NCBI GenBank assembly: GCA_947478785.1
Contig: CANJXI010000039.1
Span: 1 to 36,038 of the forward strand
Source: Caulobacteraceae bacterium
GTDB lineage: Bacteria > Pseudomonadota > Alphaproteobacteria > Caulobacterales > Caulobacteraceae
Direction: 5' to 3'
DNA length: 36,038 bases
The notes below the pieces were generated by a model, which was given only the letters and a program-made list of their open reading frames with translations, had not been told where the DNA came from and made no database searches. The first letter of the stretch is position 1; every line of letters begins with the position of its first letter. Positions 16,971-25,510 of this stretch are shown in pieces. A program made the position numbers and the translations under genes.

Positions 16971-18383
16971 CTAGGTGTTCATGGACTGGTAGAATTCCTC
17001 GTTGGTCTTCGAGGAGCGCAGCTTGTCGAGCAGGAACTCGATGGCGTCCTGGGCGCCCATGGGCTGCAGGATGCGCCGCAGGATGTAGGTCTTGGTCAGG
17101 TGCTCCTTGGGCGTGATCAGCTCCTCCTTCCGCGTGCCGGACTTCAGCACGTCGATGGCCGGGTAGATCCGCTTGTCGGCGACCTTGCGGTCCAGCACGA
17201 TTTCCGAATTGCCGGTCCCCTTGAACTCTTCGAAGATCACCTCGTCCATCCGGCTGCCGGTGTCGATCAGGGCGGTGGCGATGATGGTCAGCGAGCCGCC
17301 TTCCTCGATGTTCCGCGCCGCGCCGAAGAAGCGCTTGGGGCGCTGCAGCGCATTGGCGTCGACGCCGCCGGTCAGCACCTTGCCCGACGACGGCACGACG
17401 GTGTTGTAGGCGCGGCCGAGGCGGGTGACCGAGTCCAGCAGGATGACCACGTCGCGCTTGTGCTCGACCAGGCGCTTGGCCTTTTCGATGACCATCTCGG
17501 CGACCTGCACGTGGCGGGTCGCGGGCTCGTCGAAGGTCGAGGAGATGACCTCGCCCTTCACCGTGCGCTGCATGTCGGTGACTTCTTCCGGCCGTTCGTC
17601 GATCAGGAGGACGATCAGGTAGCACTCGGGATGGTTCACCTCGATCGACTTGGCGATGTTCTGCAGCATCACGGTCTTGCCGACCCGGGGCGGGGCGGTG
17701 ATCAGGCAGCGCTGGCCCTTGCCCAGCGGCGCCACGATGTCGATCACCCGGCCGGAGCGGTCCTTCAGGGTCGGGTCGTCGATCTCCATCTTCAGCCGCG
17801 AGTCCGGATAGAGCGGCGTCAGGTTGTCGAACAGCACCTTGTGGCGGACGTTCTCGGGGTTCTCGAAGTTGGTCAGGTCGACCTTCACCAGCGCGAAATA
17901 GCGCTCGCCCTCGCGCGGCGCGCGGATCGCGCCGTCCACCGAGTCGCCGGTGCGCAGGCCGAACTTCCGGATCTGCGAGGGGCTGACGTAGATGTCGTCG
18001 GGGCCGGGCAGGTAGTTGGCCTCGGGGCTCCGCAGGAAGCCGAAACCGTCCTGGACGACCTCCAGCGTGCCGGAGCCGGAGATCTCGACCCCTTCCTCGG
18101 CGAGCACCTTGAGGATGGCGAACATGATGTCCTGCTTGCGCATGGAGTTCACGTTCTCGATCTCGAAGAGCTCGGCGAAGGCCAGCAGGTCAGCCGGCGT
18201 CTTGTCCTTCAGCTCCTGCAGGCTCATCCGGGTAAGCCCCATGCGGGCGATGGTGTTGGCGACCTCGGAGGGCTCGTCGCTGGCGTCATCGGCCGCCAGG
18301 TCGGCGACCTGGCTTTCGGCGGCCTGGGCAAGCGGCGCTTCGGTTTCGGATTCGGCGGAGAGGGTGTTTTCGTCGTCTTGCAT
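16971..18383 (-). CDS. rho: Transcription termination factor Rho
   Basis: The 470-residue hexameric RNA helicase ends transcription of untranslated RNA. The N-terminal Rho domain is followed by the cold-shock-like RNA-binding domain with RNP1 DGFGFLR (112-118). The ATPase has Walker A APPRVGKT (230-237), Walker [17 protein letters not shown], the Q-loop region [11 protein letters not shown] and the C-terminal [18 protein letters not shown]. An acidic, disordered leader of about 45 residues precedes the usual start, a common alphaproteobacterial feature. It lies downstream of hemJ in the same direction, with a 248-bp gap likely to hold its own promoter. Confidence 0.98.
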   Translation of the reverse strand: MQDDENTLSAESETEAPLAQAAESQVADLAADDASDEPSEVANTIARMGLTRMSLQELKDKTPADLLAFAELFEIENVNSMRKQDIMFAILKVLAEEGVEISGSGTLEVVQDGFGFLRSPEANYLPGPDDIYVSPSQIRKFGLRTGDSVDGAIRAPREGERYFALVKVDLTNFENPENVRHKVLFDNLTPLYPDSRLKMEIDDPTLKDRSGRVIDIVAPLGKGQRCLITAPPRVGKTVMLQNIAKSIEVNHPECYLIVLLIDERPEEVTDMQRTVKGEVISSTFDEPATRHVQVAEMVIEKAKRLVEHKRDVVILLDSVTRLGRAYNTVVPSSGKVLTGGVDANALQRPKRFFGAARNIEEGGSLTIIATALIDTGSRMDEVIFEEFKGTGNSEIVLDRKVADKRIYPAIDVLKSGTRKEELITPKEHLTKTYILRRILQPMGAQDAIEFLLDKLRSSKTNEEFYQSMNT

Positions 18384-18631
18384 CGGATTCTACTCGTGTG
18401 CGCCCACGGCTCGGACGGACTCCGGCCGCGGGCGGCTTCGCGGATGTGGGCGGCCTGATGGCGCCGGATGGTTCGTCTTCGTGGGGGCCGGACCGAAGCG
18501 GCATGTGAGCGCGCGAAGGCCGGAAATAAGGCGGGGCGCGCCACGGATCGCGACGCGTGGGGCGATCCGAACCACGAACGGGCCCGCCGGTCAAGGCGCG
18601 GCGCGTTCCTCCCCCCATCGGAGGAGCAACA
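18384..18631 (-). promoter_or_regulatory. rho upstream region
   Basis: The 248-bp gap between the hemJ stop and the rho start is GC-rich, with no supported gene. A short stem TCCTCC (18607-18612) / GGAGGA (18620-18625) immediately after hemJ could end the hem transcript. The rest is probably the rho promoter and leader; rho is autogenously attenuated in other bacteria, but no specific attenuator structure could be worked out here. Confidence 0.35.
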
Positions 18632-19108
18632 TCAGCGGCCGCCGAATTCCAGGGTGACGGCCAGAATCATGACCACCGCTGCCAAGAACGGAAGCTCGTT
18701 GGTCGCCCGCCAGAACTTCGCCGACCGGGGCCGCTCGCCCCTGGCGATCTTCTTCCGCGCCGCCGCGAGCATCCCGTGCCAGTAGCCCAGGAACGCCACG
18801 CCCGCGAGCTTCACGACCATCCAGGGCTGGGTCAGGAACGCCCAGCCCTGCCGCATGGCGTAGACGTGGAAGAGGATCAGGAGGGTCCCGAACAGGAAGG
18901 TCAGCGTCATCGCCGGATTGATGATGATCCGCAGCAGCTTGGCTTCCCAGACCTTGAAATGGGCGTCGAATTCGCTGCCGGGCGGCGCGGTCTCGGTGTG
19001 GTAGGCGAACAGCCTGGGCAGGTACATCATGCCGCTCATCCAGGCGATCACCGCGATGATGTGCAGGCCGCGCAGCAGGTCGTAGCTCAGGAAATTGGGC
19101 CAGCTCAT
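18632..19108 (-). CDS. hemJ: Protoporphyrinogen oxidase HemJ
   Basis: The 158-residue integral membrane protein carries four predicted membrane helices and belongs to the HemJ family, which oxidises protoporphyrinogen IX to protoporphyrin IX. The N-terminal helix reads LLRGLHIIAVIAWMSGMMYLPRLF with the conserved His16, and PWMVVKLAGVAFLGYWH and the C-terminal NELPFLAAVVMILAV are typical. ATG at 19106-19108 overlaps the hemH stop by 4 bp; a longer frame upstream is shadow of hemH. The location between hemH and rho matches its role in the penultimate heme step. Confidence 0.95.
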   Translation of the reverse strand: MSWPNFLSYDLLRGLHIIAVIAWMSGMMYLPRLFAYHTETAPPGSEFDAHFKVWEAKLLRIIINPAMTLTFLFGTLLILFHVYAMRQGWAFLTQPWMVVKLAGVAFLGYWHGMLAAARKKIARGERPRSAKFWRATNELPFLAAVVMILAVTLEFGGR

Positions 19109-20139
19109 GCCGCCTCCGCGCGTCTGAGCGGGCATTTCGCATGGCTCGCCGGACAGCGCCAAGGCCCGTCCGGCGCGGGGCCGCCGGAGCGCTCGAGCGC
19201 GCGGCGCACCGTGACGGCCAGGCCGTCGATGAACGGCGCACGCACGCCCGGCGTACGGGCCCGCAGGTAAGGCGCGCACCCGACGTCCCCGGCCAAGGCG
19301 GCGTATTCATGGTCGAGTTCGACCAGGGTCTCGACATGTTCCGAGACGAAGGCGATCGGCGCCACGACCACGCCCCTGCCCTCCGATCCGGCCTGGCGGA
19401 TCTCGCTTTCGGTGGAGGGCTCCAGCCACTTCAAACGCCCGACCCGGCTCTGGAATGAGACCCGCCAGTCCGGGAGCTCCGGCAGCCTGGCCGCGATGGC
19501 CGCCGCGGTGGCCTCGATCTGCGCGCGGTAGGGGTCGCCCCCCGCGGTGATCGTCTCCGGCAGGCCGTGGGCTGAGAAGAGCAGGCGTACATTGGCCGGC
19601 CGCCCACCCGCGCTCCAGGCCTCCTGGATCGCCCGGACATGGGCGTCGATGAGGCCGGCGGCCGTGGGATAGCAGCACACCAGCCGGGCGCGGCCGGCGC
19701 CCTTGTAAGCCTTGTCCCAATCCGCCAGCGACGAACCCGTCGTGGTGGTCGAATACTGCGGGTAGAGCGGCAGCAGCACGATCTCGTCCGGCGCGAAGGC
19801 CGCCACCTGGCGCGCCGTCTCGGCCGCGAAGGGCCGCCAGTAGCGCATGGCGATGAAGCAGCTGGCCTCGACGCCGGGCCCGGCGTTCAACGCCGCTTCC
19901 AGCGCCTGGGCCTGGGCCTCGGTCTCCGGCAGCAGGGGCGAGCCGCCGCCCATGATCGCGTAGTTGGCCCGCGCCGACGCCGCCCTTGTCGTTGAGATCA
20001 GGGCCGCGAGCGGATAGCGCGCCACCGCCGGCAGGTCGATGATCGCGCGGTCCCGGAACAGGTTGAAGAGAAACGGCCTGACCGCGGCCTGATCATCGGG
20101 CCCGCCCAGGTTGAACAGCACGACGGCGAGGCGGGTCAT
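19105..20139 (-). CDS. hemH: Ferrochelatase (protoporphyrin ferrochelatase)
   Basis: The 344-residue enzyme inserts Fe2+ into protoporphyrin IX. The N-terminus MTRLAVVLFNLGGPD, the YWRPF block, PLYPQYSTTTTGSS and the metal-site histidine motif FSAHGLPE are present, as is SEHVETLVELD with the conserved glutamate. Four cysteines, at 155, 156, 329 and 336, the last two in a short C-terminal tail RCPASHAKCP, recall the [2Fe-2S] cluster reported for some bacterial ferrochelatases including that of Caulobacter. Ligation is inference, as one usual C-terminal cysteine seems missing. The gene overlaps hemJ and follows hemE after a 121-bp repeat-filled gap. Confidence 0.97.
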   Translation of the reverse strand: MTRLAVVLFNLGGPDDQAAVRPFLFNLFRDRAIIDLPAVARYPLAALISTTRAASARANYAIMGGGSPLLPETEAQAQALEAALNAGPGVEASCFIAMRYWRPFAAETARQVAAFAPDEIVLLPLYPQYSTTTTGSSLADWDKAYKGAGRARLVCCYPTAAGLIDAHVRAIQEAWSAGGRPANVRLLFSAHGLPETITAGGDPYRAQIEATAAAIAARLPELPDWRVSFQSRVGRLKWLEPSTESEIRQAGSEGRGVVVAPIAFVSEHVETLVELDHEYAALAGDVGCAPYLRARTPGVRAPFIDGLAVTVRRALERSGGPAPDGPWRCPASHAKCPLRRAEAA

Positions 20140-20152
20140 CGCGCCACCAGAT

Positions 20153-20217
20153 CCTCCCCCGTTTCACGGGGGAGGGGGACCACGAAGTGGTGGAGGGGGC
20201 GCTGCAACCGCAGTGCG
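20153..20217. repeat. Mosaic palindromic element between hemH and hemE
   Basis: Three adjacent stems occupy this gap: CCTCCCCCGT-TTC-ACGGGGGAGG at 20153-20175 (10-bp perfect arms), ACCAC-GAA-GTGGT at 20179-20191, and CTGC-AACC-GCAG at 20202-20213 with extra outer pairs. Element style (dense C and G blocks separated by small GAA/AACC-loop stems) matches the block at 2585-2723, suggesting members of one dispersed intergenic family. It splits an otherwise compact hemE-hemH-hemJ run. Confidence 0.6.
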
Positions 20218-20260
20218 CCGGCGGGGGAGGAGCTGGTGATGTCGTCTCCACCGAGATCGG

Positions 20261-21310
20261 TCACGCGGCCATCGCCTTCACCGGCTTGCCGGTGACGCGG
20301 GCGACGACGCGGGCGATGTGGTCGATGGGCGTGTCGGGCATCACCCCGTGGCCGAGGTTGAAGATGTAGGGCCCGTCGCTCCACTGGGCGAGCAGGCCTT
20401 CGACCCGGGCGTCCAGCGCCGGGCCGCCGGCCCGGAGCAGCAGGTTGTCCAGCGCCCCCTGGATGGTCTTGCCGCCCGCCTGCAGCCGTCGGCCCATGGC
20501 GGCGCTGGCCTGGGTGTCGAGCGCAACGCCCTCGACCGGGACGGCCGCCGCATAGGTCTCGACCAGCGCGCCTGCCCCCCTCGGAAAACCGATGAACGGC
20601 GCGGTGACCCCGGCGGCGCGGACCCTGGCCACGATCTCGCGGTGCGGCCGGATGACGATGCGTTCGAAGACGTCCTCCGCCAGGCCCTCGGCCCAGCTCT
20701 CGAAGATCTTCAGCGCCTGGGCCCCGGACCTGGCCTGCATCACCAGGTAGCGGGCGGTGGCCTCGACCAGCACCTCCAGCAGGGCGTCGAGGGTTTCCGG
20801 ATGATCGTAGGCGAACCGGCGCGCGGCCTGGCGGTCAGAGCCTTTGCCCTCGATCATGTAGGTCGCCACCGTCCAGGGCGCCCCCGCGAAGCCGATCAGC
20901 GCCCTGTCCGGTTCCAGGGCGGCGCGGACCCGGGCCAGCGTCTCGCCGATGTCGGACAGCCTGTCCGTCGAAGCCTCGACCGCGTCGGCCATGCGGGCGA
21001 TGTCGGGCAACGGGCCGAGCCTGGGGCCCTCACCGGACTCGAACCAGACCTCCTGACCGAGCGCGCGGGGGATCAGCAGGATGTCGGCGAAGACGATGGC
21101 CGCATCCAGCGGGAAGCGGCGCATCGGCTGCAGTGTCGCCTCGGCGGCCATCTCCGGATTGTGGCAGAAGGCGATGAAATCGGCGGCCTGGGCGCGCAGT
21201 TGGCGGTATTCCGGCAACGAGCGGCCGGCCTGGCGCATGAACCATACGGGCGGGCGATCCAGGGTCTCGCCGGCCAGGGCGCGCAGCAGGCGGGGCTTGG
21301 GTTCGTCCAT
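20261..21310 (-). CDS. hemE: Uroporphyrinogen decarboxylase
   Basis: The 349-residue enzyme removes four carboxyl groups from uroporphyrinogen III to give coproporphyrinogen III. The substrate-binding RPPVWFMRQAGRSLPEYR is at residues 19-36, AAIVFADILLIP carries the catalytic aspartate region, and GFAGAPWTVATYMIEG and FNLGHGV near the end are diagnostic. It is the first gene leftward of the origin, as in C. crescentus, where the hemE promoter lies in the origin region and is tied to CtrA. Here too a regulated promoter in 21311-21580 is expected but was not pinpointed. Confidence 0.98.
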   Translation of the reverse strand: MDEPKPRLLRALAGETLDRPPVWFMRQAGRSLPEYRQLRAQAADFIAFCHNPEMAAEATLQPMRRFPLDAAIVFADILLIPRALGQEVWFESGEGPRLGPLPDIARMADAVEASTDRLSDIGETLARVRAALEPDRALIGFAGAPWTVATYMIEGKGSDRQAARRFAYDHPETLDALLEVLVEATARYLVMQARSGAQALKIFESWAEGLAEDVFERIVIRPHREIVARVRAAGVTAPFIGFPRGAGALVETYAAAVPVEGVALDTQASAAMGRRLQAGGKTIQGALDNLLLRAGGPALDARVEGLLAQWSDGPYIFNLGHGVMPDTPIDHIARVVARVTGKPVKAMAA

Positions 21311-21479
21311 GCCGCCTTAAATCGCCTTACGCCGATGGGCTCAAGCCCGCCGGCCATGCCGTTCACCTGTCTGTCCTGCTTTCTTCCATTCAAGAGTCTT
21401 GAAAAGGATTGGGAGAGTAGAAACAGGGGGCGTCGGATACGGGGACAAGTGCGGCGATCCAGCGAAGATCGGGATCTTC

Positions 21480-21485
21480 TCCCCA
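21480..21485 (+). promoter_or_regulatory. DnaA W-box-like word 1 in oriC
   Basis: TCCCCA, the weak DnaA-binding word described for Caulobacter Cori, directly after the GAAGATC/GATCTTC inverted repeat. Confidence 0.5.
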
Positions 21486-21559
21486 GCTTGTCCGGACAGG
21501 ACCGGGGTTTCCTCCCGCCCCTGTGAATCCCGGGGAGGGCGGCCAAGCGCCCCAGGAGC

Positions 21560-21574
21560 TTAAGGTTTTGTTAA
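21560..21574. promoter_or_regulatory. CtrA binding site 1 in oriC
   Basis: TTAA at 21560-21563, seven bases, then TTAA at 21571-21574: an exact TTAA-N7-TTAA CtrA box. Phosphorylated CtrA bound here in swarmer cells would be expected to block initiation by DnaA. Confidence 0.88.
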
Positions 21575-21666
21575 CCTCCCGGGGGACGGAGCCTTGGTCG
21601 ATCCGGTCGGCGCCCAGGCTGTCGATCCCGGGCCTGGCGCTTGTCCCCGGCGGCCGTCGCGGTGGG

Positions 21667-21681
21667 TTAATGACCGGTTAA
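21667..21681. promoter_or_regulatory. CtrA binding site 2 in oriC
   Basis: A second exact TTAA-N7-TTAA box (TTAA 21667-21670, TTAA 21678-21681), 107 bp from the first, about ten turns of DNA, so both may face the same side of the helix. Confidence 0.88.
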
Positions 21682-21743
21682 CGGCCCATCCTGTCCCGTC
21701 CGCCCACCGACGAATGGCCGCCCGGCCCGATGCACGCGATCTA

Positions 21744-21749
21744 TCCCCA
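21744..21749 (+). promoter_or_regulatory. DnaA W-box-like word 2 in oriC
   Basis: TCCCCA on the plus strand, between the CtrA boxes and the PpsR-family gene, 24 bp before the G-box-like site. Confidence 0.45.
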
Positions 21750-21772
21750 TTCCCGCCGGGCTTCGCTAAGAC

Positions 21773-21794
21773 TGCTCCACAGGAATCGTCCCCA
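21773..21794 (+). promoter_or_regulatory. DnaA G-box-like site and W-box word 3 in oriC
   Basis: TGCTCCACA at 21773-21781 differs by one base from the Caulobacter G-box TGATCCACA. A GANTC methylation site (21783-21787) and TCCCCA (21789-21794) follow immediately. The cluster ends 26 bp before the GTG of the downstream gene, so it may double as promoter control. Confidence 0.55.
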
Positions 21795-21820
21795 GGCATT
21801 TTTCGCGGGTCCCACACGAC

Positions 21821-22675
21821 GTGCCCACCACCGCCCCGCCCAAGCTGGCCACCTACTTCCATGTCCACCTGGTCTCGGACTCCACCGGCGAGACCCTGAA
21901 CGCCATGGCCCGCGCGGTCTGCGCCCGTTTCGACAACGTGCTGCCGATCGAGCACATCTATGCGCTCGTGCGCTCCCAGCGACAGCTGGACCGGGCGCTG
22001 GGCGACATCGAGGAGGCCCCGGGCGTCGTCATCCACACCATCGTCGAGGACAAGCTGCGCCAGGCGCTGGAGGAAGGCTGCCGGCGGATGGACATGCCGT
22101 GCATCCCGGCGCTGGACCCGCTGGTCTCGGCGCTGTCGCGCTACCTGGGCGCGGCCACCACCAGCCGGGTGGGCGCGCACCTGCGCCTCGACACCGACTA
22201 TTTCAACCGGATGGACGCGCTCAACTACGCCATCGGCCACGACGACGGCCAGGGCGGCCAGGACCTCGAGCAGGCCGACGTGATCCTGGTGGGCGTGTCG
22301 CGCACCTCCAAGACGCCGACCTGCATCTACCTGGCCCACCGCGGCGTGCGGGCCGGCAACGTGCCGCTGGTGCCGGGGCGGAACCCGCCGGAGAAGCTGT
22401 TCACGCTGAAGAACACCCTCGTCGTGGGTCTCACCATCTCGCCCGACCGGCTGATCCAGATTCGCCGCAACCGGCTCCTCAGCCTCAAGGAGAACCGGGA
22501 ATCCACCTACATCGACCAGGACGCCGTGCGCGATGAGATCATCCAGGCCCGGCGCCTCTATGAGCGCCAGGGCTGGCCGGTGATCGACGTCACCCGCCGC
22601 TCGGTGGAGGAGACGGCGGCGGCCGTGCTCAATGTCCTGCACGGCGGGCACGGTCAGGTGGAGGTGCTGGGTTGA
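21821..22675 (+). CDS. Pyruvate,phosphate dikinase regulatory protein (PpsR/PDRP, DUF299)
   Basis: The 284-residue bifunctional ADP-dependent kinase / Pi-dependent pyrophosphorylase switches pyruvate,phosphate (or pyruvate,water) dikinase on and off by threonine phosphorylation. It starts with [21 protein letters not shown] and carries the P-loop-like [15 protein letters not shown] at residues 158-172. GTG at 21821 is the best start; no ATG precedes the conserved region. It is the first gene rightward of the origin, as in C. crescentus (RP001). Its TGA overlaps the TTG of maf. Which dikinase it targets cannot be told here. Confidence 0.95.
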   Translation: MPTTAPPKLATYFHVHLVSDSTGETLNAMARAVCARFDNVLPIEHIYALVRSQRQLDRALGDIEEAPGVVIHTIVEDKLRQALEEGCRRMDMPCIPALDPLVSALSRYLGAATTSRVGAHLRLDTDYFNRMDALNYAIGHDDGQGGQDLEQADVILVGVSRTSKTPTCIYLAHRGVRAGNVPLVPGRNPPEKLFTLKNTLVVGLTISPDRLIQIRRNRLLSLKENRESTYIDQDAVRDEIIQARRLYERQGWPVIDVTRRSVEETAAAVLNVLHGGHGQVEVLG

Positions 22676-23283
22676 GCGCCACGCTCGCCAAGGCGGGGCT
22701 TGTGCTGGCGTCCAAGAGCACCGCGCGCCGCGCCGTGCTGGACGGCGCGGGCGTCCCCTACGAGGCGGCGACCTCCGGGGTCGACGAGGATGCGGTGAAG
22801 ACCGCCATGCTGGCCAAAGGCGCCGGAGCCCGCGAGGTCGCCGAGGCGCTCGCCGAGCTGAAGGCCCTGGCCGTGTCGAAGGGCCGTCCGGAATATGTGG
22901 TAGGCGCCGACCAGACGCTGGAGTTCGAAGGCGGACTCTACGACAAGGTCGAAACGATCACGCAGGCCCGGGAGCGCCTGCGCCGCCTGCGCGGGCGGCC
23001 GCACCAGCTGCACTCCGCCGTCGTCGTGGCCAAGGATGGCGTGGCCGTCTGGCGCGAGACGGTGACCGCGACCCTGACCATGCGGGATTTCTCCGACGAC
23101 TTCCTGGACGCCTATCTCGCCGCCGAGGGCGAGGCCGCCTTGGGCTCGGTGGGCTGCTACCGGCTGGAAGGCCAGGGCGTGCAGCTGTTCTCGAACATCG
23201 ACGGGGACTATTTCACCATCCTGGGCCTGCCGCTGATGGGCCTTTTCGGCCTGCTGCGCCAACGCGGCGAGCTCGCCACATGA
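22672..23283 (+). CDS. maf: Maf-family nucleotide pyrophosphatase
   Basis: The 203-residue house-cleaning enzyme hydrolyses non-canonical nucleoside triphosphates. The N-terminal [18 protein letters not shown] is the Maf signature, the catalytic aspartate is Asp80 in [10 protein letters not shown], and [29 protein letters not shown] is the conserved C-terminal block. It belongs to the YceF/SKST-type subgroup rather than the classical SxSPRR type. TTG at 22672 overlaps the upstream stop as TTGA and no better start exists. It overlaps aroE by 4 bp. Confidence 0.95.
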   Translation: MSATLAKAGLVLASKSTARRAVLDGAGVPYEAATSGVDEDAVKTAMLAKGAGAREVAEALAELKALAVSKGRPEYVVGADQTLEFEGGLYDKVETITQARERLRRLRGRPHQLHSAVVVAKDGVAVWRETVTATLTMRDFSDDFLDAYLAAEGEAALGSVGCYRLEGQGVQLFSNIDGDYFTILGLPLMGLFGLLRQRGELAT

Positions 23284-24137
23284 CCCGGCCGGCGATCACC
23301 GGGGCCACGGTGGTGGCGGGCGTCGTCGGCGCGCCGGTGCGCCATTCGCTGAGCCCGCTGATCCACAACGCCTGGCTCGAGGCCGCCGGCATCGACGGGA
23401 TCTATGTGCCGTTCGGTCCGCCGGCCGATGGCTTCGAGGCCTTCGCCAACGGCCTACGGGGCGGGGCCGTGCGCGGCCTGAACGTGACCCTGCCGTTCAA
23501 GGAAGCGGCGCTGGCGCTCGCCGACAAGGTCAGCGCCCAGGCCAGGGCCGCCAACGCCGCCAACCTCCTGGTCTTCGAGGCCGACGGGACGGTGGTCGCC
23601 GACAACACCGACGGGCTGGGCCTGCTGGCGGCGCTGACGATCCAGGCGCCGGGCTTCGACCCGCGCTCCGGACCGATCGCCGTCCTGGGCGCGGGCGGCG
23701 CGGCGCGCGGCGCGGCGGCGGCCCTGCTGGCGGCGGGAGCGCCGCAGGTGCGCATCGTCAACCGCACCCTCGCCAAGGCCGAAGCCGTGGCGGCGGCGCT
23801 GGGCGGCTCCATCGTGGCCTGTCCGCTGACGGGCGCGGCGCGGGCCTTCGCGGGCGTGGCCGCGGTGATCAACGCGACCTCGGCCGGGCTCTCCGGCCAG
23901 GGCGACCTGGACGCGCCGCTGGAGGCGAGCCCGTCGCAGGCCGTGGTCATGGACATGGTCTATAAGCCGCTGGTCACGCCGTTCCTGGCCCGCGCCCAGG
24001 CGCTCGGGCGGCGCACGGTGGACGGCCTGGAGATGCTGATCCGCCAGGCGGCGCCATCCTTCGAGGCCTTCTACGGCCGGCCGCCGCCTTCGGAGGTCGA
24101 TGTCCGCGCGCTGGCGATGAAGGCGCTCGGCCAATGA
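23280..24137 (+). CDS. aroE: Shikimate dehydrogenase
   Basis: The 285-residue enzyme reduces 3-dehydroshikimate to shikimate with NADPH. Substrate-binding SLSP is at residues 23-26, the catalytic lysine is Lys74 in [10 protein letters not shown], the partner aspartate is Asp111 in DNTDG, and the Rossmann motif reads [14 protein letters not shown] at 23280 (ATGA overlap with maf) was chosen; the same frame is open far upstream but only as shadow of maf. The C-terminus [20 protein letters not shown] is typical. The next gene, coaE, overlaps by 4 bp. Confidence 0.98.
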   Translation: MTRPAITGATVVAGVVGAPVRHSLSPLIHNAWLEAAGIDGIYVPFGPPADGFEAFANGLRGGAVRGLNVTLPFKEAALALADKVSAQARAANAANLLVFEADGTVVADNTDGLGLLAALTIQAPGFDPRSGPIAVLGAGGAARGAAAALLAAGAPQVRIVNRTLAKAEAVAAALGGSIVACPLTGAARAFAGVAAVINATSAGLSGQGDLDAPLEASPSQAVVMDMVYKPLVTPFLARAQALGRRTVDGLEMLIRQAAPSFEAFYGRPPPSEVDVRALAMKALGQ

Positions 24138-24757
24138 TCGTGGTCGGCCTGACCGGTTCGATCGGCATGGGCAAGTCGACGACGGCGGCGATGTTCCGCG
24201 AGGCGGGCGTGCCGGTCTATGACGCCGACGCGGCGGTGGCCCGGACCTACGAGCAGGGCGGCTCGGCCGCCGCACCCCTGGAGGCGGCCTTTCCCGGCGT
24301 GACACGCGACGGGGCGGTCGACCGCGAGGCGCTCCGCCAGCGGGTGCTGGGCGACGACGCGGCCATGGCCCGGCTGAACGCCATCGTCCACCCGCTGCTG
24401 GGCGCCGAGCGGGACCGGTTCTTCGCCGAGGCCGAGGCCGCCGGTGCGGACCTGGTGGTAATGGACATCCCCCTGCTGTTCGAGACCGGCGGCCACCACG
24501 CCATGGACGCGGTGGTGGTGGTCAGCGCCCCGCCGGAGGCCCAGCGCGACCGGGTGCTGGCGCGCGACGGCATGACGGCCGAGCGCCTGGACTACATCCT
24601 GGCGCGGCAGACGCCGGACGCGGAGAAACGCGCGCTCGCCCACTTCGTCATCGACACCGGCCAGGGCCTGGAGGTCGCCCGGGCCCAGGTCGCCCAGGTG
24701 ATCGCGGCGCTGCGCGATCCACAGTTCACGTCGGCCCGCGACTCAGCGCGCGGTTGA
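24134..24757 (+). CDS. coaE: Dephospho-CoA kinase
   Basis: The 207-residue P-loop kinase catalyses the last step of CoA synthesis, phosphorylating the 3'-hydroxyl of dephospho-CoA. Walker [10 protein letters not shown] is at residues 8-16, VYDADAAVA (29-37) is the DxD substrate motif, and [12 protein letters not shown] is the conserved core. aroE-coaE-dnaQ order is common in alphaproteobacteria. The start overlaps the aroE stop as ATGA. Confidence 0.98.
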   Translation: MIVVGLTGSIGMGKSTTAAMFREAGVPVYDADAAVARTYEQGGSAAAPLEAAFPGVTRDGAVDREALRQRVLGDDAAMARLNAIVHPLLGAERDRFFAEAEAAGADLVVMDIPLLFETGGHHAMDAVVVVSAPPEAQRDRVLARDGMTAERLDYILARQTPDAEKRALAHFVIDTGQGLEVARAQVAQVIAALRDPQFTSARDSARG

Positions 24758-24789
24758 ACTTCGGCCCCAAAGCGGGGCATGGATCGGAC

Positions 24790-25497
24790 ATGGCGCGCGA
24801 GATCGTCCTGGACACCGAGACCACCGGCTTCGAGCCCACCGCCGGCCACCGGCTGGTGGAGATCGCCTGCCTGGAGATCGATGAGTTCATCCCCACCGGG
24901 CGGCACTTCCACATCTATATCGATCCCTGCCGCGACATGCCGCCGGACGCTGAGCGGGTGCATGGCCTGTCGTCGGCCTTCCTGCGGGGCAAGCCGCGCT
25001 TCGAGCATCCCGAGGTGGTCGACGCCTTCCTGGAGTTCGTCGGCGACGCCCCGATCATCGCCCACAACGCCAATTTCGACCGCGCCTTCGTCAACCATGA
25101 GTTGCAGGTCATCAGTCGCGAGCCGGTTCACGAAAGCCGCTGGATCGACACCTTGGCCCTGGCCAGGACCCGGTTTCCGGGGATGCACAATTCGCTGGAT
25201 GCCCTCTGCAAGCGCTTCAAGATCTCGCTCTCGGAGCGCGAGAAGCACGGGGCGCTGATCGACGCGAAGTTGCTGGCGGCGGTCTACCTGGAATTGCGGG
25301 GCGGGCGCGAGCGCCGCCTGGAGCTGACGACCTCGGCGGCCATGGCGAGCGCCGTCCACGCCGCGGCCCAGACCGCCTATGGCGCGCGACCCCGGCCCCT
25401 GGCGCCCCGATCGACCGCCGAGGAGCGCGCGACGCACGCAAGCTTCATCCGCGATGTCTTAAAAGACGACAGCCTCTGGGGCCGCCACGGGCTCTGA
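24790..25497 (+). CDS. dnaQ: DNA polymerase III epsilon subunit (3'-5' exonuclease)
   Basis: The 235-residue proofreading subunit of the replicative polymerase. The DEDDh catalytic set is visible: Asp8 and Glu10 in IVLDTETTGFEP, Asp97 in AHNANFDRAFV, His153 and Asp158 in HGALIDAKLLAAVY. A C-terminal tail from about residue 180 should bind the alpha subunit. ATG at 24790 gives the standard start; TTG at 24754 would overlap the coaE stop (TTGA) and add 12 residues, a style seen for maf, so it cannot be excluded. Confidence 0.96.
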   Translation: MAREIVLDTETTGFEPTAGHRLVEIACLEIDEFIPTGRHFHIYIDPCRDMPPDAERVHGLSSAFLRGKPRFEHPEVVDAFLEFVGDAPIIAHNANFDRAFVNHELQVISREPVHESRWIDTLALARTRFPGMHNSLDALCKRFKISLSEREKHGALIDAKLLAAVYLELRGGRERRLELTTSAAMASAVHAAAQTAYGARPRPLAPRSTAEERATHASFIRDVLKDDSLWGRHGL

Positions 25498-25510
25498 ACG
25501 CCTCGCCCGG

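Larger units (their letters stand above)
21311..21820. other. oriC: Chromosomal replication origin (Cori-type oriC)
   Basis: This 510-bp non-coding gap separates divergent hemE and the PpsR/DUF299 gene, the exact neighbours of Caulobacter Cori. It has an A/T-richer stretch at about 21370-21430 with palindrome TTCAAGAGTCTTGAA (21389-21403) as a candidate unwinding region. Other elements are GAAGATC-GG-GATCTTC (21464-21479), TGTCCGGACA (21489-21498), two CtrA boxes, three W-box words TCCCCA, one G-box-like TGCTCCACA, and GANTC sites at 21394, 21525 and 21783. No perfect TTATCCACA box is present, in line with the weak DnaA sites known for Caulobacter. The identification is inferred from position plus motifs. 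Confidence 0.92.

Noticed and set aside
20161..20168. GTTTCACG as a half parS
   Set aside because: The second half reads GGGGAGG and belongs to the stem of the hemH-hemE repeat.
21317..21330. Third CtrA box next to the hemE start (TTAA then TTAC)
   Set aside because: Spacing is six and the second half is imperfect; at best a half site.
22632..23279. An N-terminally extended aroE fused to upstream sequence
   Set aside because: The extension is the out-of-frame reading of maf; ATG at 23280 gives the standard shikimate dehydrogenase.
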